Positions 1 to 10,281 of a stretch of DNA of 64,000 nt are shown here, piece by piece; within the stretch, counting starts at the first letter, position 1, and every line of letters starts with the position of its first letter. Position numbers and translations under genes: made by a program. The notes under the pieces are model-generated. The model searched no databases. It was not told the DNA's origin and saw nothing but the letters and a program-made list of their open reading frames with translations. Origin of the DNA: Saccharomonospora sp. NB11 (GTDB lineage Bacteria > Actinomycetota > Actinomycetes > Mycobacteriales > Pseudonocardiaceae); the NCBI RefSeq assembly GCF_015910535.1, contig NZ_JACBJG010000002.1, positions 1 through 64,000 on the forward strand, in the 5' to 3' direction.

Positions 1-3000
1 CCAACCGGTTCAACGCGTCATAGCGGTAATCGGTCCCACCATCGGCGACCAACTCGTCGAACGCGTTGAACTCCACCAACGTCGACACACCACCGGCCGT
101 GCGCGACGCCAACGTCCCCCGCGGCGTGTAGGAGTAGTCGGTCCCCGCCTTCGACAACAACCGGTTCCGCTCGTCGAACACCGCCGAAACCGGACCATCA
201 CGGGTCAGGTTCCCCGCCGCGTCCCACTCATAGGTGTGCACCGCATCGCCGTCGTCCCACGACACCAACCGACCCGCACGGTCATAGCCGTAAACGTTCT
301 CCGCCGCACCAGCAAGGCCCTCGGTGTGCTTGACGACCAAATGGTCCTCGTCGTCCCACTCGTAAGTGATCGACGTGGTCTCCACGCCGTCAGGCCCCAG
401 CACGGTGTCGGACGCAATGCGACCCAGCTCGTCGTATCCATACGTCCGCGTCGCGGCGCCGACGCCGTATCCGACGCCGGTAACGCGCCCGGCCTCGTCG
501 TAGTCGTAGCCCAGCGTCGCGCCCGTGGCTGCGTCGAGGGCGGTGGCGAGCCTGCCCGCCGCGTCGTAGGAGAACGAACTCGTACCGGCCGACGTGGTGA
601 CACTGGTTGGCAGACCGTCGGCGTCGTAGGTGAAGCTCGACTCCCCCGACGGTCCCGAAGCCGTGACGAGGTTGCCGCGGTCGTCGTAGGTGAAGGTGTT
701 CTCGCCGTTCCGCGCCGACGCCGACACCATCCGCCCCGCCGGGTCGTAGGTGAACACCCGGTCCTGCGTCACCACGCTCGCCCCGCTGCCGACCTGCTTG
801 ACGAGGTTGCCCTGCGGGTCGTAGCTGTGGGAGATCGTCACCCCGCCGGGCTTACGCAGCTCCGCCAGCCGCCCCGCCGCGTCGTAGCTCGCCGTGTAGG
901 TGCGGTCGGCCGCCTCCGGGGTCTGCTCGGTGGCCGGTTCGATCGTCGACTCGGCCATGTTCCACGCGTTGACGGTGAACACCGTGGTGTTGCCGTTGCC
1001 GTCGGTGGCGCGGGTGATGTTGCCCGCCCGGTCGTAGCCGTAGCTCGTGGTGATCGACTCGTTGTCCGACACCGGACGCGTGATCGACGTGACCTGGTTC
1101 AGCGCGTCGTAGGTGTAGGTGGTGGCGGAACCCAGCGCGTCCGTCACCCGAGTCGCGTTGCCCGCCCGGTCGTAGGCGAACTCCCGAGTGCGCTCCACCG
1201 TGCCGTCAGGGCCGAGATCCGACACCGCCAGCTGACGTCCCGCTCGGTCGTAGTCGATCTCGCTGCCTCGTCCGGTGGCGTCCGTGCTCGACAACAGACG
1301 ACCTGCGCCGTCGTAGGCGCTCCTGATGGTGTTGCCCAAGCCATCGGTGACGGTCAGTTCGTTGCCGAGATCGTCGTAGGTGGTCTCGACGACACGACCG
1401 CCCGGGCTGGTGACGGTGGCGACGTTGTCCAGCTCGTCGTAGGTGTAACGAGTGGTGAGGATGCGCGTCGGTTCCGGAACCTTCTCCACCACGGTGCTCG
1501 TGATCTGCCTGCCGAGCTTGTCGTAGGTGGCGTGGGTTTGCGTGCCTCGCGGATCGCTCGTGGACAGAACCTCGCCCAGCGGGTCGTACGTCGCGATCCA
1601 CGTGCCGCCGGCCTGACCGTGCAGCGCGGGCGGATCGGTGACCCGCCGTTGGTTACCGAGCTCGTCGTAACCGTAGGTGGTGGTCTGTCCGAGTGCGTCC
1701 GTACTCGCGACCACACGTCCTGCCGCGTCGTAGTCCAGCGCGGACGTGGCAGTGATCGGTTCGTCCCCGCCGGGAGGCAGGTACTCCGGTTGGCGGAGCT
1801 CGATCGGTCGTCCGGCGCGGTCGTAGCTGGTGTGCGTGACGTTGCCACGCGGGTCCTTCAGCTCCGTTTCCTCGCCGAAGGCGTTGTAGCCCACCGTGGT
1901 GACGGGGGTGGCGGTCACCGCGTGGTTGCCGTGCGACTCCGCCTCCACCGGCGGCGCGACCTGGGTAACCTGCCTGCCGAATGCGTCGTAGGTGAAGCGG
2001 GTGGTGAACGCCTCCGGGTCTGCTCCGGTCGCCGTCCCACGCGGATCGACCACCGACCGTACGAGACCGGCCTCGTCGCGGTGGGTCAGGGTGAGCAGCG
2101 ACTCGGACCCGGTGTGCACGGTGCGACCGGTCTCCCGGCCGAGTTCGTCGTGAGTGAACTCCACGTCGCTGTGCACGGAGCCGTCCGCGTCGCGGCCGAT
2201 GACGCGCGTGACGTTGTCGGCGTCGTCGTAGGTGGTCTCCTCCTCACGCAGCACGTCGTCGCCTTCGCGGTCGGTGCGTCGCACCGGCCGGTCGGCGTTG
2301 TCGTAGACGGTGGTGGAGGAGAACCGGCCCTCGCCGTGAGCGTGGGTGTCGACCTGTCCCGTACCGGTGTAGGTGTACGTGGAGAGTTCGACGTCGCGTG
2401 TCTCGCCCGTGCTCGGATCGGTGTAGTCGAGCAGTGTCTCCGAGGCGAGCAGGTCGTCGTCGTAGTACGTGTACGCGGTGGTGCGGCCCATCGCGTCGGT
2501 GACGCTGGCCAGCCGGCCCGCCGGGTCGTAGGCGCGGGACTCCAGAACCACGTCCCGCGCTGGCTGTCCGTCGCCGGTGAAGCCCTTCACCGTGCGAGTC
2601 GCCAACTGGTGACGAGCCTTGGTGTAGGTGGTGAGGAACTCGGTACCCACCGGGTCCACGGTCCGCACCACCGCACCGAAGTCGTCGTACTCCGTGGTGG
2701 TCACACCGCCCTCGGGGTCGGTGACGGTGTGCACGCGGCCGTGCTCGTCGTAGGTGTAGGTGGTGGTGCGGGCGGGATCGTGGCCGGCCACGTCGGACAG
2801 CGTCGTGGACGCCAGCGTGCCGTCCGGGTTGTAGACGTTCGTGGTGCGCTGCTGGTGTTCGGCTCCGGTCACGGCGTTGGTGGTGGCCGGGTCGGTCTGC
2901 TCCACGAGTCGTGAGGCGCCGTCGTAGCGGTAGGTGGTGGTCGCCGAGCCCTCCGGCAACGCGGCCGAGTTGACGGTCTCCGAGATCACCCTGCCGAGGC

Positions 3001-6000
3001 CGTCATGGGCGTACTCGGTGACCATGCCCGCAGGGTCGGTGAGGCGCGCGAGGTCACCGGCGCTGGTGTAGGCGTAGCGGGTGACGTTGCCCGCCGGGTC
3101 GGTGGTGGTTTCGAGCAACCACGCCGGCTGTGTTCCGCCGCCGACGGCGGGTTCGGATCCATCGGTGTAGGTGTGGGAGGTCGTGCGCTGCAGACCGCCC
3201 GTGGCACCTGGTTGCAGGACCGACGAGACGAGCCCGTTGCCGTGCAGGACGTAACGGGTGGCGTACCGGTCGTCCGAGTCCGACGTGGACCGGGCGTCCC
3301 GCGCGAACGTGACGCTGTCGTTTCGCGGGTCCAGCGGGTCGTCGGGGTTGACGAAGTACTCCCGGTAGTTGGTGTAGCAGGCTTCGCTGCTCTCGTCCCG
3401 GCACCGGGTCGTGGACAGCCGGTTGCCGCGCTCGTCGTTGACGTAGGTGACCGCGTGGCCGTTCTCGTCCACGATTCGGCGGACGAAGCCGCCCTTGTCG
3501 TACTCGTACAGCGTCGTGCCCGCGCCCTGGAGCGTCACCGACATGACACGACCGCCGCGCGTGGGGTCGTAGCTGTAGACCGTTTCCTGGCCGGCCGGAT
3601 CGGTGGTCAGCACCTTGGTGGAGGCAGTGCTGGCCGAGTAATGCGCGGCGATGCTCGCCGAATCCAGCGGCCGCTGGTAGACAGCCACTTCGCCGATCGA
3701 CCCGTCGAAGTAGGCCCAGTCGCGCTCCCCGATGTTGGGCCAGGGGAGGTTGGCTGTCCATCCGGTACCGACGAACGCGTGTGCCCGGTAGTTCAGGATC
3801 TCGCCGTCCTGGTGATCGACCAGGTTGCCGTCGAGGTAAAGCCACTGGCGTGTGCGGTCGGCCGAGAGCACGGCATGGTGCCATTCGCCGTCGTTGACCG
3901 ACTCGGTGGAGACGATTCCCTTGACCGAGTTGTTCCAGAAGTGTCCGTAGAGTTTGCCGTCCGTGCCCACATAGAGGACCGGCATGGAGCCGCCGGACGT
4001 CGCCGCCCCGGGTCGGTGATCAGCGATCGAGAAGAGCACACCACCGTCGGCCGACGTCGTCTTGAACCACAACTCCACCGCGAGACGTTGCCGACCGTGG
4101 ATTTCGTTGTCAGGCAGGCTCAGATAGCTCGAGATTCCGTCGAAGTCTGCGGCGTGCCCGCCGCGCATCACCGGGTCGGCGCCGAGCGACACGTTGTGAT
4201 AGGTGCCGACCATCGTCGCCGCATCGGCTTCGGCATGCCGGGCTGTGTCGCCGTCTTCCAGTCCCCATCGGCTGTGTGGCCGACTGGCGCGCACAGCATC
4301 GACGTAGGTGGCGCGGTCAGCTTGTGCGGAGTGGTGAGCAGCGACCCGCTCGGGGTCCATCGCGTGGTGGTACACCGCCACCTGGGCGATCGACCCGTCG
4401 AAATGAGCCCAATCGCGGCTGCCGATCGCAGGCCAGGAGTGGTTCGGTGTCCAACCGGTGCCGACGAAGGTATGCGTCCGATGGTTCGAGATCGTTCCGG
4501 AGAGCGAACCGATCGGGCTCCCGTCGAGATAGAGCGTCTGGGTGTCAACGTTGCCGGTGAGCACCGCATGGTGCCACTCGCCGTCGTTGACGGTGTCCGT
4601 GCTCTCGATTCCAGCGACGCTTCCCTGCCAGAAGTGCCCGTGGAGCTTGCCGTCCGTGCCCACGTACAGCACCGGCATCGACCCACCCGACGACGGTTCA
4701 CCGGGCTGGTGATCCGCGATGGAGAGCAACACCCCGCCGTTGTCCGAGGTCGTCTTGAACCACAACTCCACCGAGAGCCGACGAGCGCCATGAAGGGTGT
4801 CGTCGGGCAGCTGCACATAGCTGTCGGTCCCGTCGAATGTCCGTGAGAAGCTGTTCGGGAAGGGGCCAGCACCTCGCCCACCACTGCCTCGGTGGTAGGC
4901 GCCCCGTCGCATGTTCGAATTCGACCGTGCGTCACTGCCTTCGGTCTCGGACATCCGCCAGTAACTGGCGGGCGTTGAATCCCGCACTGCCGAGGCGTAC
5001 CGGAAACCGTCGCCTTCGACGGTGGGCGTGCCGTAGGTCCGGGTGCCGCCATTGTCGTCGACGTAGGTGGTGACGCGGTCGGCGATCTCGTGGTACGTCA
5101 GTTCAGCCTCGACCGCGCCGGAAGGGCGGGTGGTCTTCGTGAGGCGATCGGAGGCGGTGTCGGCGGCGTAGTGCTCGGCCACCACGACGGGATCGAGCGG
5201 GTGTTGGTAGAACGCCGCTTCTGCGATGACTCCGTCGAAGTAACTCCACGGCCCTGATGGCTTGGCGGGCCAAGCGCGGTCGTCGACCGCCCCCACACCG
5301 AGGAAGTTGTGCGGGTCCATGTTGACGAGCTCGCCGGCCAGCGAACCGACCGCCGTGCCGTCGAGATAGAGGGTCTGGGTGTCGAAGGCACCCGTGAGCA
5401 CGACGTGGTGCCACAGACCGTCGTTCACCGCACCGGCACTGACCATGCCTTCGGTCTGGTCGTTCCAGAAATGACCGTGCAGCTTGCCGTCGGTACCCAC
5501 GTACAGAACCGGCATCGACCCCTTCGGGTCGACCTCGTCCGGCGTGTTGTGGCTCGTCGAGAACAGCACACCACCCGTGGTAGAGGTCGTCTTGAACCAC
5601 AGCTCCACCGAGGCGTAGGCGGAGTTGCGCACCAGATCGTCCGGAAGCTGAACGTAGCTGGTGGATCCGTCGAACACCGCTGCTGTCGCCGAGGTACCGG
5701 CCAACGGCCCGGTCTCCTGGCCCAATCCGACTTCCCTGGCAGTGCCGTCGAGGCTTCCCCAGAACCCGGGAACCTCGCTGGCAAGGGTGGGGCCCTCGGT
5801 TTCGGTCAGGCGCCAGTAGGCGTGCGGGTTCGCGTCCTGGACCACTGTCGGATAGTGCGAACCGCTGCCGTAGTCGTAACGCGTGCAGGCGTCCGTGGGG
5901 TCGCACACGGACACGAGACGATCGCCGTCGTAGGTGTACGTCCACGTCGACGAGGAGTCCGGCTCGGTCCGCACCTCGACCACATGACCATCGGCCCAAG

Positions 6001-6976
6001 TGAAGTGCAGTGCGCGACCTGACGCGACGTCGGTGGCCCTTTCCAGGGTGCCATCTGTCCTGTAGGTCGTCTCCTGGACGTGCCCGGCCGCATCGGTGAT
6101 CGAGACGATCCTGCCGTCCGCGTCGAAGGAGTACCTGTCCCCGTTCTTGAACCGGAGCAGCCAACCGTCCTCCTCGGACACGAGGCTGAGGCCCTGCCCC
6201 GGTGGCGCGGCGTAGCTTCCGTCCGAGTTCCGACCGAACCGTGCCTGCCTCCCGTCGGGGTAGGTGAGCAGCACGACGTCCGTGCCCTCCTCGGACCGCA
6301 CCCGCGTGTCCCAACGGGTCGCCCATCCCGACCCGAACGCGAGCTCTTCCCTCGGATCCAGGCTGTTATAGGTTCGCGTCACCGACAGTTCCGGCCCGGG
6401 CACCGACAGGACGGCATCCGTGACCTGGGTCGAATAGTTGCCCACACCAGGATCGACACCGTTGGTCGAGGCGAGATGGCTGGTGATCGCGGGCTGCGGG
6501 ACGCGCGTCGACAGGTAGGTCGGAAGCGTCCACGGGCTCGGCTCCTCGGTGTCGCTGATCTGACCGTGCCAGACGTAGGTCTCGCTCCACTCCAGTGTGC
6601 CTTCCGGCACCGTCCAACGCGGCGTGCTCTGCCAACCCGACTCCGTGCAGTCGGCACCGGAGTCGGTACAGATCTTGAAGTTGTACCGGAGGTCCTTACC
6701 GGGATGGTTGTCACGATCCCGACCCTTCACAGCCAAGGTCGGTGTGAGGGTGGTCGCGTTGAAGTTGCTCGGAGGTGACGCCGACTCGATCATCGGAGTC
6801 TGGTTGGGTACGGAGAAGACGACGCGCTTCGACATCGGCACGTCGTGCCAGGAGAAGCGTGTCTTTCCCCGAAGTCCCATGTCCCAGTGCACCGAGTACG
6901 TGCCCGGCGGTAGCGCCTTGACGCGCGCATCGACGGTGACAGACTGGCCCGGGGCCACGTTGCGGGGCATGGTGGT
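1..6976 (-). CDS. RHS/YD-repeat protein, main body (third in-frame part of a frameshifted gene; open at left edge)
   Basis: Main body of a giant secreted RHS protein. Reading leftward it has an RHS entry region near 6430-6290 (conserved GWATRWDTR-type segment), three LamG/concanavalin-like domains at roughly 5830-5180, 4960-4330 and 4230-3640 (each with repeats of VELWFKTTS, YVGTDGKL and DGEWHH), then dozens of YD repeats (motifs such as TYDAAGRL and YDELGR) from about 3620 to position 1. RHS proteins form a shell around a C-terminal toxin or effector; that tip lies beyond the window and is unknown. LamG domains probably bind glycans or surface proteins (inference). The frame is entered only after a one-base shift near 6977, so it cannot be translated from the gene's own start without correction. 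A restart at ATG 6970 is possible, but no signal peptide would be attached. Confidence 0.8.
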
Positions 6977-7463
6977 CCACCGCCCACTCGTTGTACGGCA
7001 GTTCGTTGCCCTCGGCGTCCCAGATGCGGTAACCGAGCTCGTAACCGTTCGTGGGTGTCCACGTGTCCTTGCCCGCGTTCTTCACAGTCACGCGCATGAT
7101 GCCGTCGTCTGTGGTGCTCACCGGCGAGATCAGGTCTCCCACCTGGTACGTCGCCCAATACGGGGTGGAGGTCACCTCCAGGTAAGGCGCATTGGCGGAA
7201 GCGACGCTCGCGAACTTCTTCCACGCCTTCGAATCCGTGGTGGAAGCGCGGACGGCGAGACCATGGTTCGGCTTCCCGTGCGTCCACCCGTGCAGCAGAT
7301 CGCGGCCCTTCTCACCGAGATCGATCGTGACCCACCGAGAGGAGCAGGCGGAACTGTGGCCATACGCGAAGGACTTCTCGGCGATCGAGGAACCGTACGA
7401 GGGCCCGGGATACGACTTCTTACCGCTGACCGACCAGGACTGTGTGACCGGATGAACCGTCAC
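6977..7463 (-). CDS. RHS protein, second in-frame part (between two frameshifts)
   Basis: Short in-frame piece linking the N-terminal and main parts of the RHS protein. Its meaningful translation begins with KVTVHPVTQSW, the natural continuation of the DNRLRE-like module upstream, and ends at ELPYNEWAV near 6978. It carries a segment typical of the CARDB/NEW3-like beta-sandwich that precedes RHS repeats (VTVKNAGKDTW). Beyond 6977 the frame becomes meaningless and stops at 6711, while the homologous reading continues in the next frame as TTMPRNVAPGQ. GTG at 7463 is only an artificial start. I treat this as part of one broken gene rather than an independent protein. Confidence 0.6.
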
Positions 7464-8725
7464 CTTGCGAGCGTCAAGTCACACGAGTACGACCAGGCCG
7501 AGTACATACGCAGTTTCGCGCCCAGCACGTAGTGCCCTGACAGCTGCGAGGAGATGGAGTCGAACTTGAGGTAGGCCGCCGCGACGTTTCCACCGCCGTT
7601 GTACGTCCCCACGCTCAGAAGCGGATCGCCCGAATAGTCGGCATCGAAGCCCGACATCACGTAGGTGGAACCGTTCGCGTTCTTCGACACAGTCGGATCC
7701 ACCACGACCGGGAAAACCCGTTCGGGGTCCGCCAACCAATCCTCGTCGACTCGGACGCGCAGAATCGTCCCGTCCGCATCTTCCACGAGTTCGTAGGAGA
7801 CGTCTCGTGATCGAGCGCCCTCGCCGATGTTCGGATCGACGTTCGCGTCCTCCATGAAGCCCGGCGGGATCACACCCTGCACGGTGCCGTCCGCGGCTCG
7901 CAACACCACGGCCCCGTCGTCGATTTCAGCGTTCAAGCCATCGAGGTGCAGAGGGAAGTCCCAGACCGTGGGGGCGTCCGGTGATTTGAGGACGATGGCT
8001 TCCTTCGCTCCTGCCGGAGTCGCCTCGACGTGGAGGTCCGCATCCGGTCGGATCTCGGCATACACGACCTCACTGCCCTCGACCTCGCCGCGGACCGGGT
8101 CGGCGTCCGCGACCCCGAATCCGAACGAATGCCCGTCGAGTTCCACGGTCGCGAGCGCATCGGCTCCCGCGGAGGCGGCGAAACGCTTCACGTCCGAGTC
8201 GGCACGGGTGCGCCAGCCGCTCTCGTCCGAGACAAGGGTGGTGTCGATTTTGGTCCAGCCGCCCGTAGTGCGGTAGAACTGCCTTCCCTCATAGGCGCGA
8301 AGCGTTCGGGTACCGTCGGCGTTCGCGAAGACCTGCAGGTCGGGCTTACTTTCCTCGACCAGCAGTCGGCTCGTGGCCGGATCGAAGCCTTCGGGATCTC
8401 CCGGCACATCGGCTTCGCGCACCTCCACAGTGGTTTCGCGAAGCGGCGCGGCGGTGAGGCCGTGTTCTGGGTCCCGTTGATCGGGGGCTACGCCGTCGGC
8501 AGGTTGTGATGCGTGCTCACCGACCTCGACGGTCGACCTTGTGGACTCGGCGGACACCGCGTGGCTGTGTCCCTCCGCCGATCCCCATTCCTGCTCGGGA
8601 AGTTGCCCCTCAGCCGCCCCGATCCCGTTACTCCACGGCAACGCGACGACCAGCCCGGCCGCGACCACGATGACCACGAACACGGTCAACAAGCGCAGCG
8701 CAGCGGACACCGATCGGCGAACCAT
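7460..8725 (-). CDS. RHS protein, N-terminal part with signal sequence (ends at a frameshift)
   Basis: N-terminus of the RHS gene. ATG 8725 is chosen because a run of five G lies about seven bases upstream and the product starts with a positively charged end and a hydrophobic segment (residues about 9-30), a signal peptide or anchor. About 200 residues of beta-rich extracellular sequence follow, then a DNRLRE/CBM96-like module (GNVAAAYLKFDS, GAKLRMYSAWSYSC). The true reading should pass from SCD into ARKVTV, but five extra bases at 7473-7477 throw the frame and a stop follows at 7460. The product as written is a 421-residue exported fragment without RHS shell. It is either a pseudogene piece or a sequence error. 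Confidence 0.75.
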   Translation of the reverse strand: MVRRSVSAALRLLTVFVVIVVAAGLVVALPWSNGIGAAEGQLPEQEWGSAEGHSHAVSAESTRSTVEVGEHASQPADGVAPDQRDPEHGLTAAPLRETTVEVREADVPGDPEGFDPATSRLLVEESKPDLQVFANADGTRTLRAYEGRQFYRTTGGWTKIDTTLVSDESGWRTRADSDVKRFAASAGADALATVELDGHSFGFGVADADPVRGEVEGSEVVYAEIRPDADLHVEATPAGAKEAIVLKSPDAPTVWDFPLHLDGLNAEIDDGAVVLRAADGTVQGVIPPGFMEDANVDPNIGEGARSRDVSYELVEDADGTILRVRVDEDWLADPERVFPVVVDPTVSKNANGSTYVMSGFDADYSGDPLLSVGTYNGGGNVAAAYLKFDSISSQLSGHYVLGAKLRMYSAWSYSCDLTLAR

Positions 8726-9055
8726 GCGAAACCCCCTGACAGCAACGAGCGCAGGGGACCGCCAGGCTTGGTTTCCCGCCGACGTGATCACCCGGTGCCC
8801 GACAAACGAGCCAAAACGCTCGGAAAAGTAATCACGGCATCTACCGCACACAAGAGACGGTGATCACGATGCACTGAAGCGTCACGGCACCGATGCGCAG
8901 TCGAGATAGAACGCGACGGAGAGCAACACCGCGCGAAGGACAAGACTCCGGACGAGGGACAGAGAACCTCCGACCCAGACACACAAGCGACTCCACGTGA
9001 TCATCGCCTTCGCGGGAGGAGCGCGAGGTGACGCAACGTTCTCAATCCCGCTTAC

Positions 9056-10090
9056 TCACCCGCGCGATTCTTCGCTCGTGGTCGGTATCTGCGACCAGCG
9101 CGGGCACCGAGCACACGGATCCCCCTCCGGGTTGGCCGTCGGCACTGCCCACGCCCGCCAGCGGCGCTGTGCTTTCCCTGCAGCCAGGCCACGACCGAAT
9201 TGGGGAGCGCCATGGTGGCCGACAATGCCGTTGGCACCGAGCCGGTCGACGACATCGTCCTGTCCCGGCAGGGCTTCGGCACGACCCTGTCCCTCGATTT
9301 CACCGTCACCACCGGCGTCGCGTGACACGTGGACGGTCCGCCGTGGCTGGTCGCCATGCTGAATGCTCACGTCCGCCGTGCTGCTGCTGGTCAGGCCGAA
9401 CACCAGTGGGTCGTTCAGCACGTCCGACCTCCAAGCCCACCTCGATCCGGGGACTGCGTGAGCGGAGTCCGCACGGCTGTCCACGACCGCCTTCCCAGCT
9501 CGTGCTAGCGCGCGAGCCGAACACCGTTCGTTCGCAGGGGGGACGGTGTCCTGATCGAGAATCGCGCCCGGGTAGGGCAGCCGCCTCGGCGGCACGCCCC
9601 CGGGCCGGTGCTCGAAATGCCACCACTCGTTGTCGTAGGTGCGGTAGAGGTCGTAGCGGGCACCGTGTTCTTCCAGCCATCGCGCCCCCTGTTTCGGCCG
9701 GACGTCGAGCGCGACGCCCTTGACGTGACTGGATTCCCCTGGTGGGAGGACGAGCAGCCGCGCCGACGCGGCTGAGCCGGACCTGCGCACCTCCTCGTCG
9801 AACAGCCTCTGCTGAACGGACGGCTCGCGGTGCCCGGAGGTGAGGCCGAGGAGTCGACCGTGACGCCACAGCGCATCGGTGCGGGCGGAGTCGAACGCCG
9901 CCCTGGCGCCGGGAGTCAGGCCGGTCAGATCCTCCGCCGGGAACCGCAGACGCAGGGCCCAGGCGCACGCCAGCTCGCGGGCACGTCCTGGGCGGGACAG
10001 GAACGCCACCGGCAACAGCAGCACCGCGAGGGAAACGGTGACCATCGCGAACACCCGGTCTCGGCAGCGCCGCATCCGTGATTCGTTCAT
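9056..10090 (-). CDS. vanY: VanY-family D-alanyl-D-alanine carboxypeptidase (M15B), with doubtful C-terminal tail
   Basis: Zinc D,D-carboxypeptidase that removes the terminal D-Ala from peptidoglycan pentapeptides outside the membrane. ATG 10090 gives a short basic N-terminus and one hydrophobic anchor (about residues 14-31). The catalytic motifs are complete: SSHVKGVALD (Zn His and Asp) and EWWHFEH (general base Glu and Zn His). Family homology ends near 9550 (PYPGAI); the remaining ~165 residues match no family I know, are poor in family-like codon bias, and lie antisense to two small plus-strand reading frames. The true stop may have been lost. The gene is divergent from alr, with a 191-base spacer that holds repeated TGACAC motifs. 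Confidence 0.78.
   Translation of the reverse strand: MNESRMRRCRDRVFAMVTVSLAVLLLPVAFLSRPGRARELACAWALRLRFPAEDLTGLTPGARAAFDSARTDALWRHGRLLGLTSGHREPSVQQRLFDEEVRRSGSAASARLLVLPPGESSHVKGVALDVRPKQGARWLEEHGARYDLYRTYDNEWWHFEHRPGGVPPRRLPYPGAILDQDTVPPANERCSARALARAGKAVVDSRADSAHAVPGSRWAWRSDVLNDPLVFGLTSSSTADVSIQHGDQPRRTVHVSRDAGGDGEIEGQGRAEALPGQDDVVDRLGANGIVGHHGAPQFGRGLAAGKAQRRWRAWAVPTANPEGDPCARCPRWSQIPTTSEESRG
9212..9325 (+). CDS. Possible 37-residue peptide gene
   Basis: Small open frame antisense to the doubtful tail of vanY. It has ATG at 9212 with GGGGAG four bases upstream (GTG 9215 would give a more usual seven-base spacing), and 34 of 37 codons end in G or C, higher than the antisense frame (about two thirds). 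The product is acidic at first, with GTEPVDDIV then a Ser/Thr-rich end (FGTTLSLDFTVTTGVA), no Cys and no membrane segment. I do not recognise it. It could be a real peptide, a remnant of a decayed gene, or chance in GC-rich DNA. Confidence 0.3.
   Translation: MVADNAVGTEPVDDIVLSRQGFGTTLSLDFTVTTGVA
9363..9461 (+). CDS. Possible 32-residue peptide frame
   Basis: Second small plus-strand frame, 37 bases after the previous one and in a different frame. Most of its codons end in G or C. It encodes a hydrophobic start (MLTSAVLLLV) and a polar end (SDLQAHLDPGTA). No good ribosome binding site is seen. It may be a broken continuation of the same ancestral gene as 9212-9325. Function unknown; weak call. 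Confidence 0.15.
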   Translation: MLTSAVLLLVRPNTSGSFSTSDLQAHLDPGTA

Positions 10091-10191
10091 GACACCCACC
10101 GTCGGCGGCGGATGTTCGCGTGTTGCCCTCCGCGTGTCACAACTGTGCGACAAGGCGAGCCCCGGCCGCGGTCGTGACACGACCATGACAC
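10089..10191. promoter_or_regulatory. Divergent vanY/alr control region with four TGACAC repeats
   Basis: Within about 100 bases there are four copies of TGACAC: 10090-10095, 10134-10139 (inverted, GTGTCA), 10175-10180 and 10186-10191. The last two are direct repeats spaced 11 bases apart, the usual half-site spacing for OmpR-family response regulators. An OmpR-type regulator gene lies 4 kb away on the same cassette, which makes it a candidate ligand; that link is inference. Confidence 0.35.
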
Positions 10192-10281
10192 AGTCCGGAC
10201 GCAGCCGGGACATCGCCTGATCATGCTGGCTCAGGTGGTGATGCAGAGCCCGCCGCGGCATCGACTGGGCGGAATCGTCCG

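Noticed and set aside
236-2914. Long open frame antisense to the RHS repeats
   Set aside because: It is the complement of YD repeats; its Val/Arg-rich, repetitive product has no family features and arises from GC-rich codons.
1-3500. CRISPR-like periodic repeats
   Set aside because: The recurring GTCGTAGGTG-type words encode Tyr-Asp repeats at irregular spacing in one frame, so they are protein repeats, not CRISPR.
9212-9325. FxLD-type lanthipeptide precursor
   Set aside because: LSLDF is only faintly like the leader motif. There is no Cys-rich core and no modification enzyme nearby.
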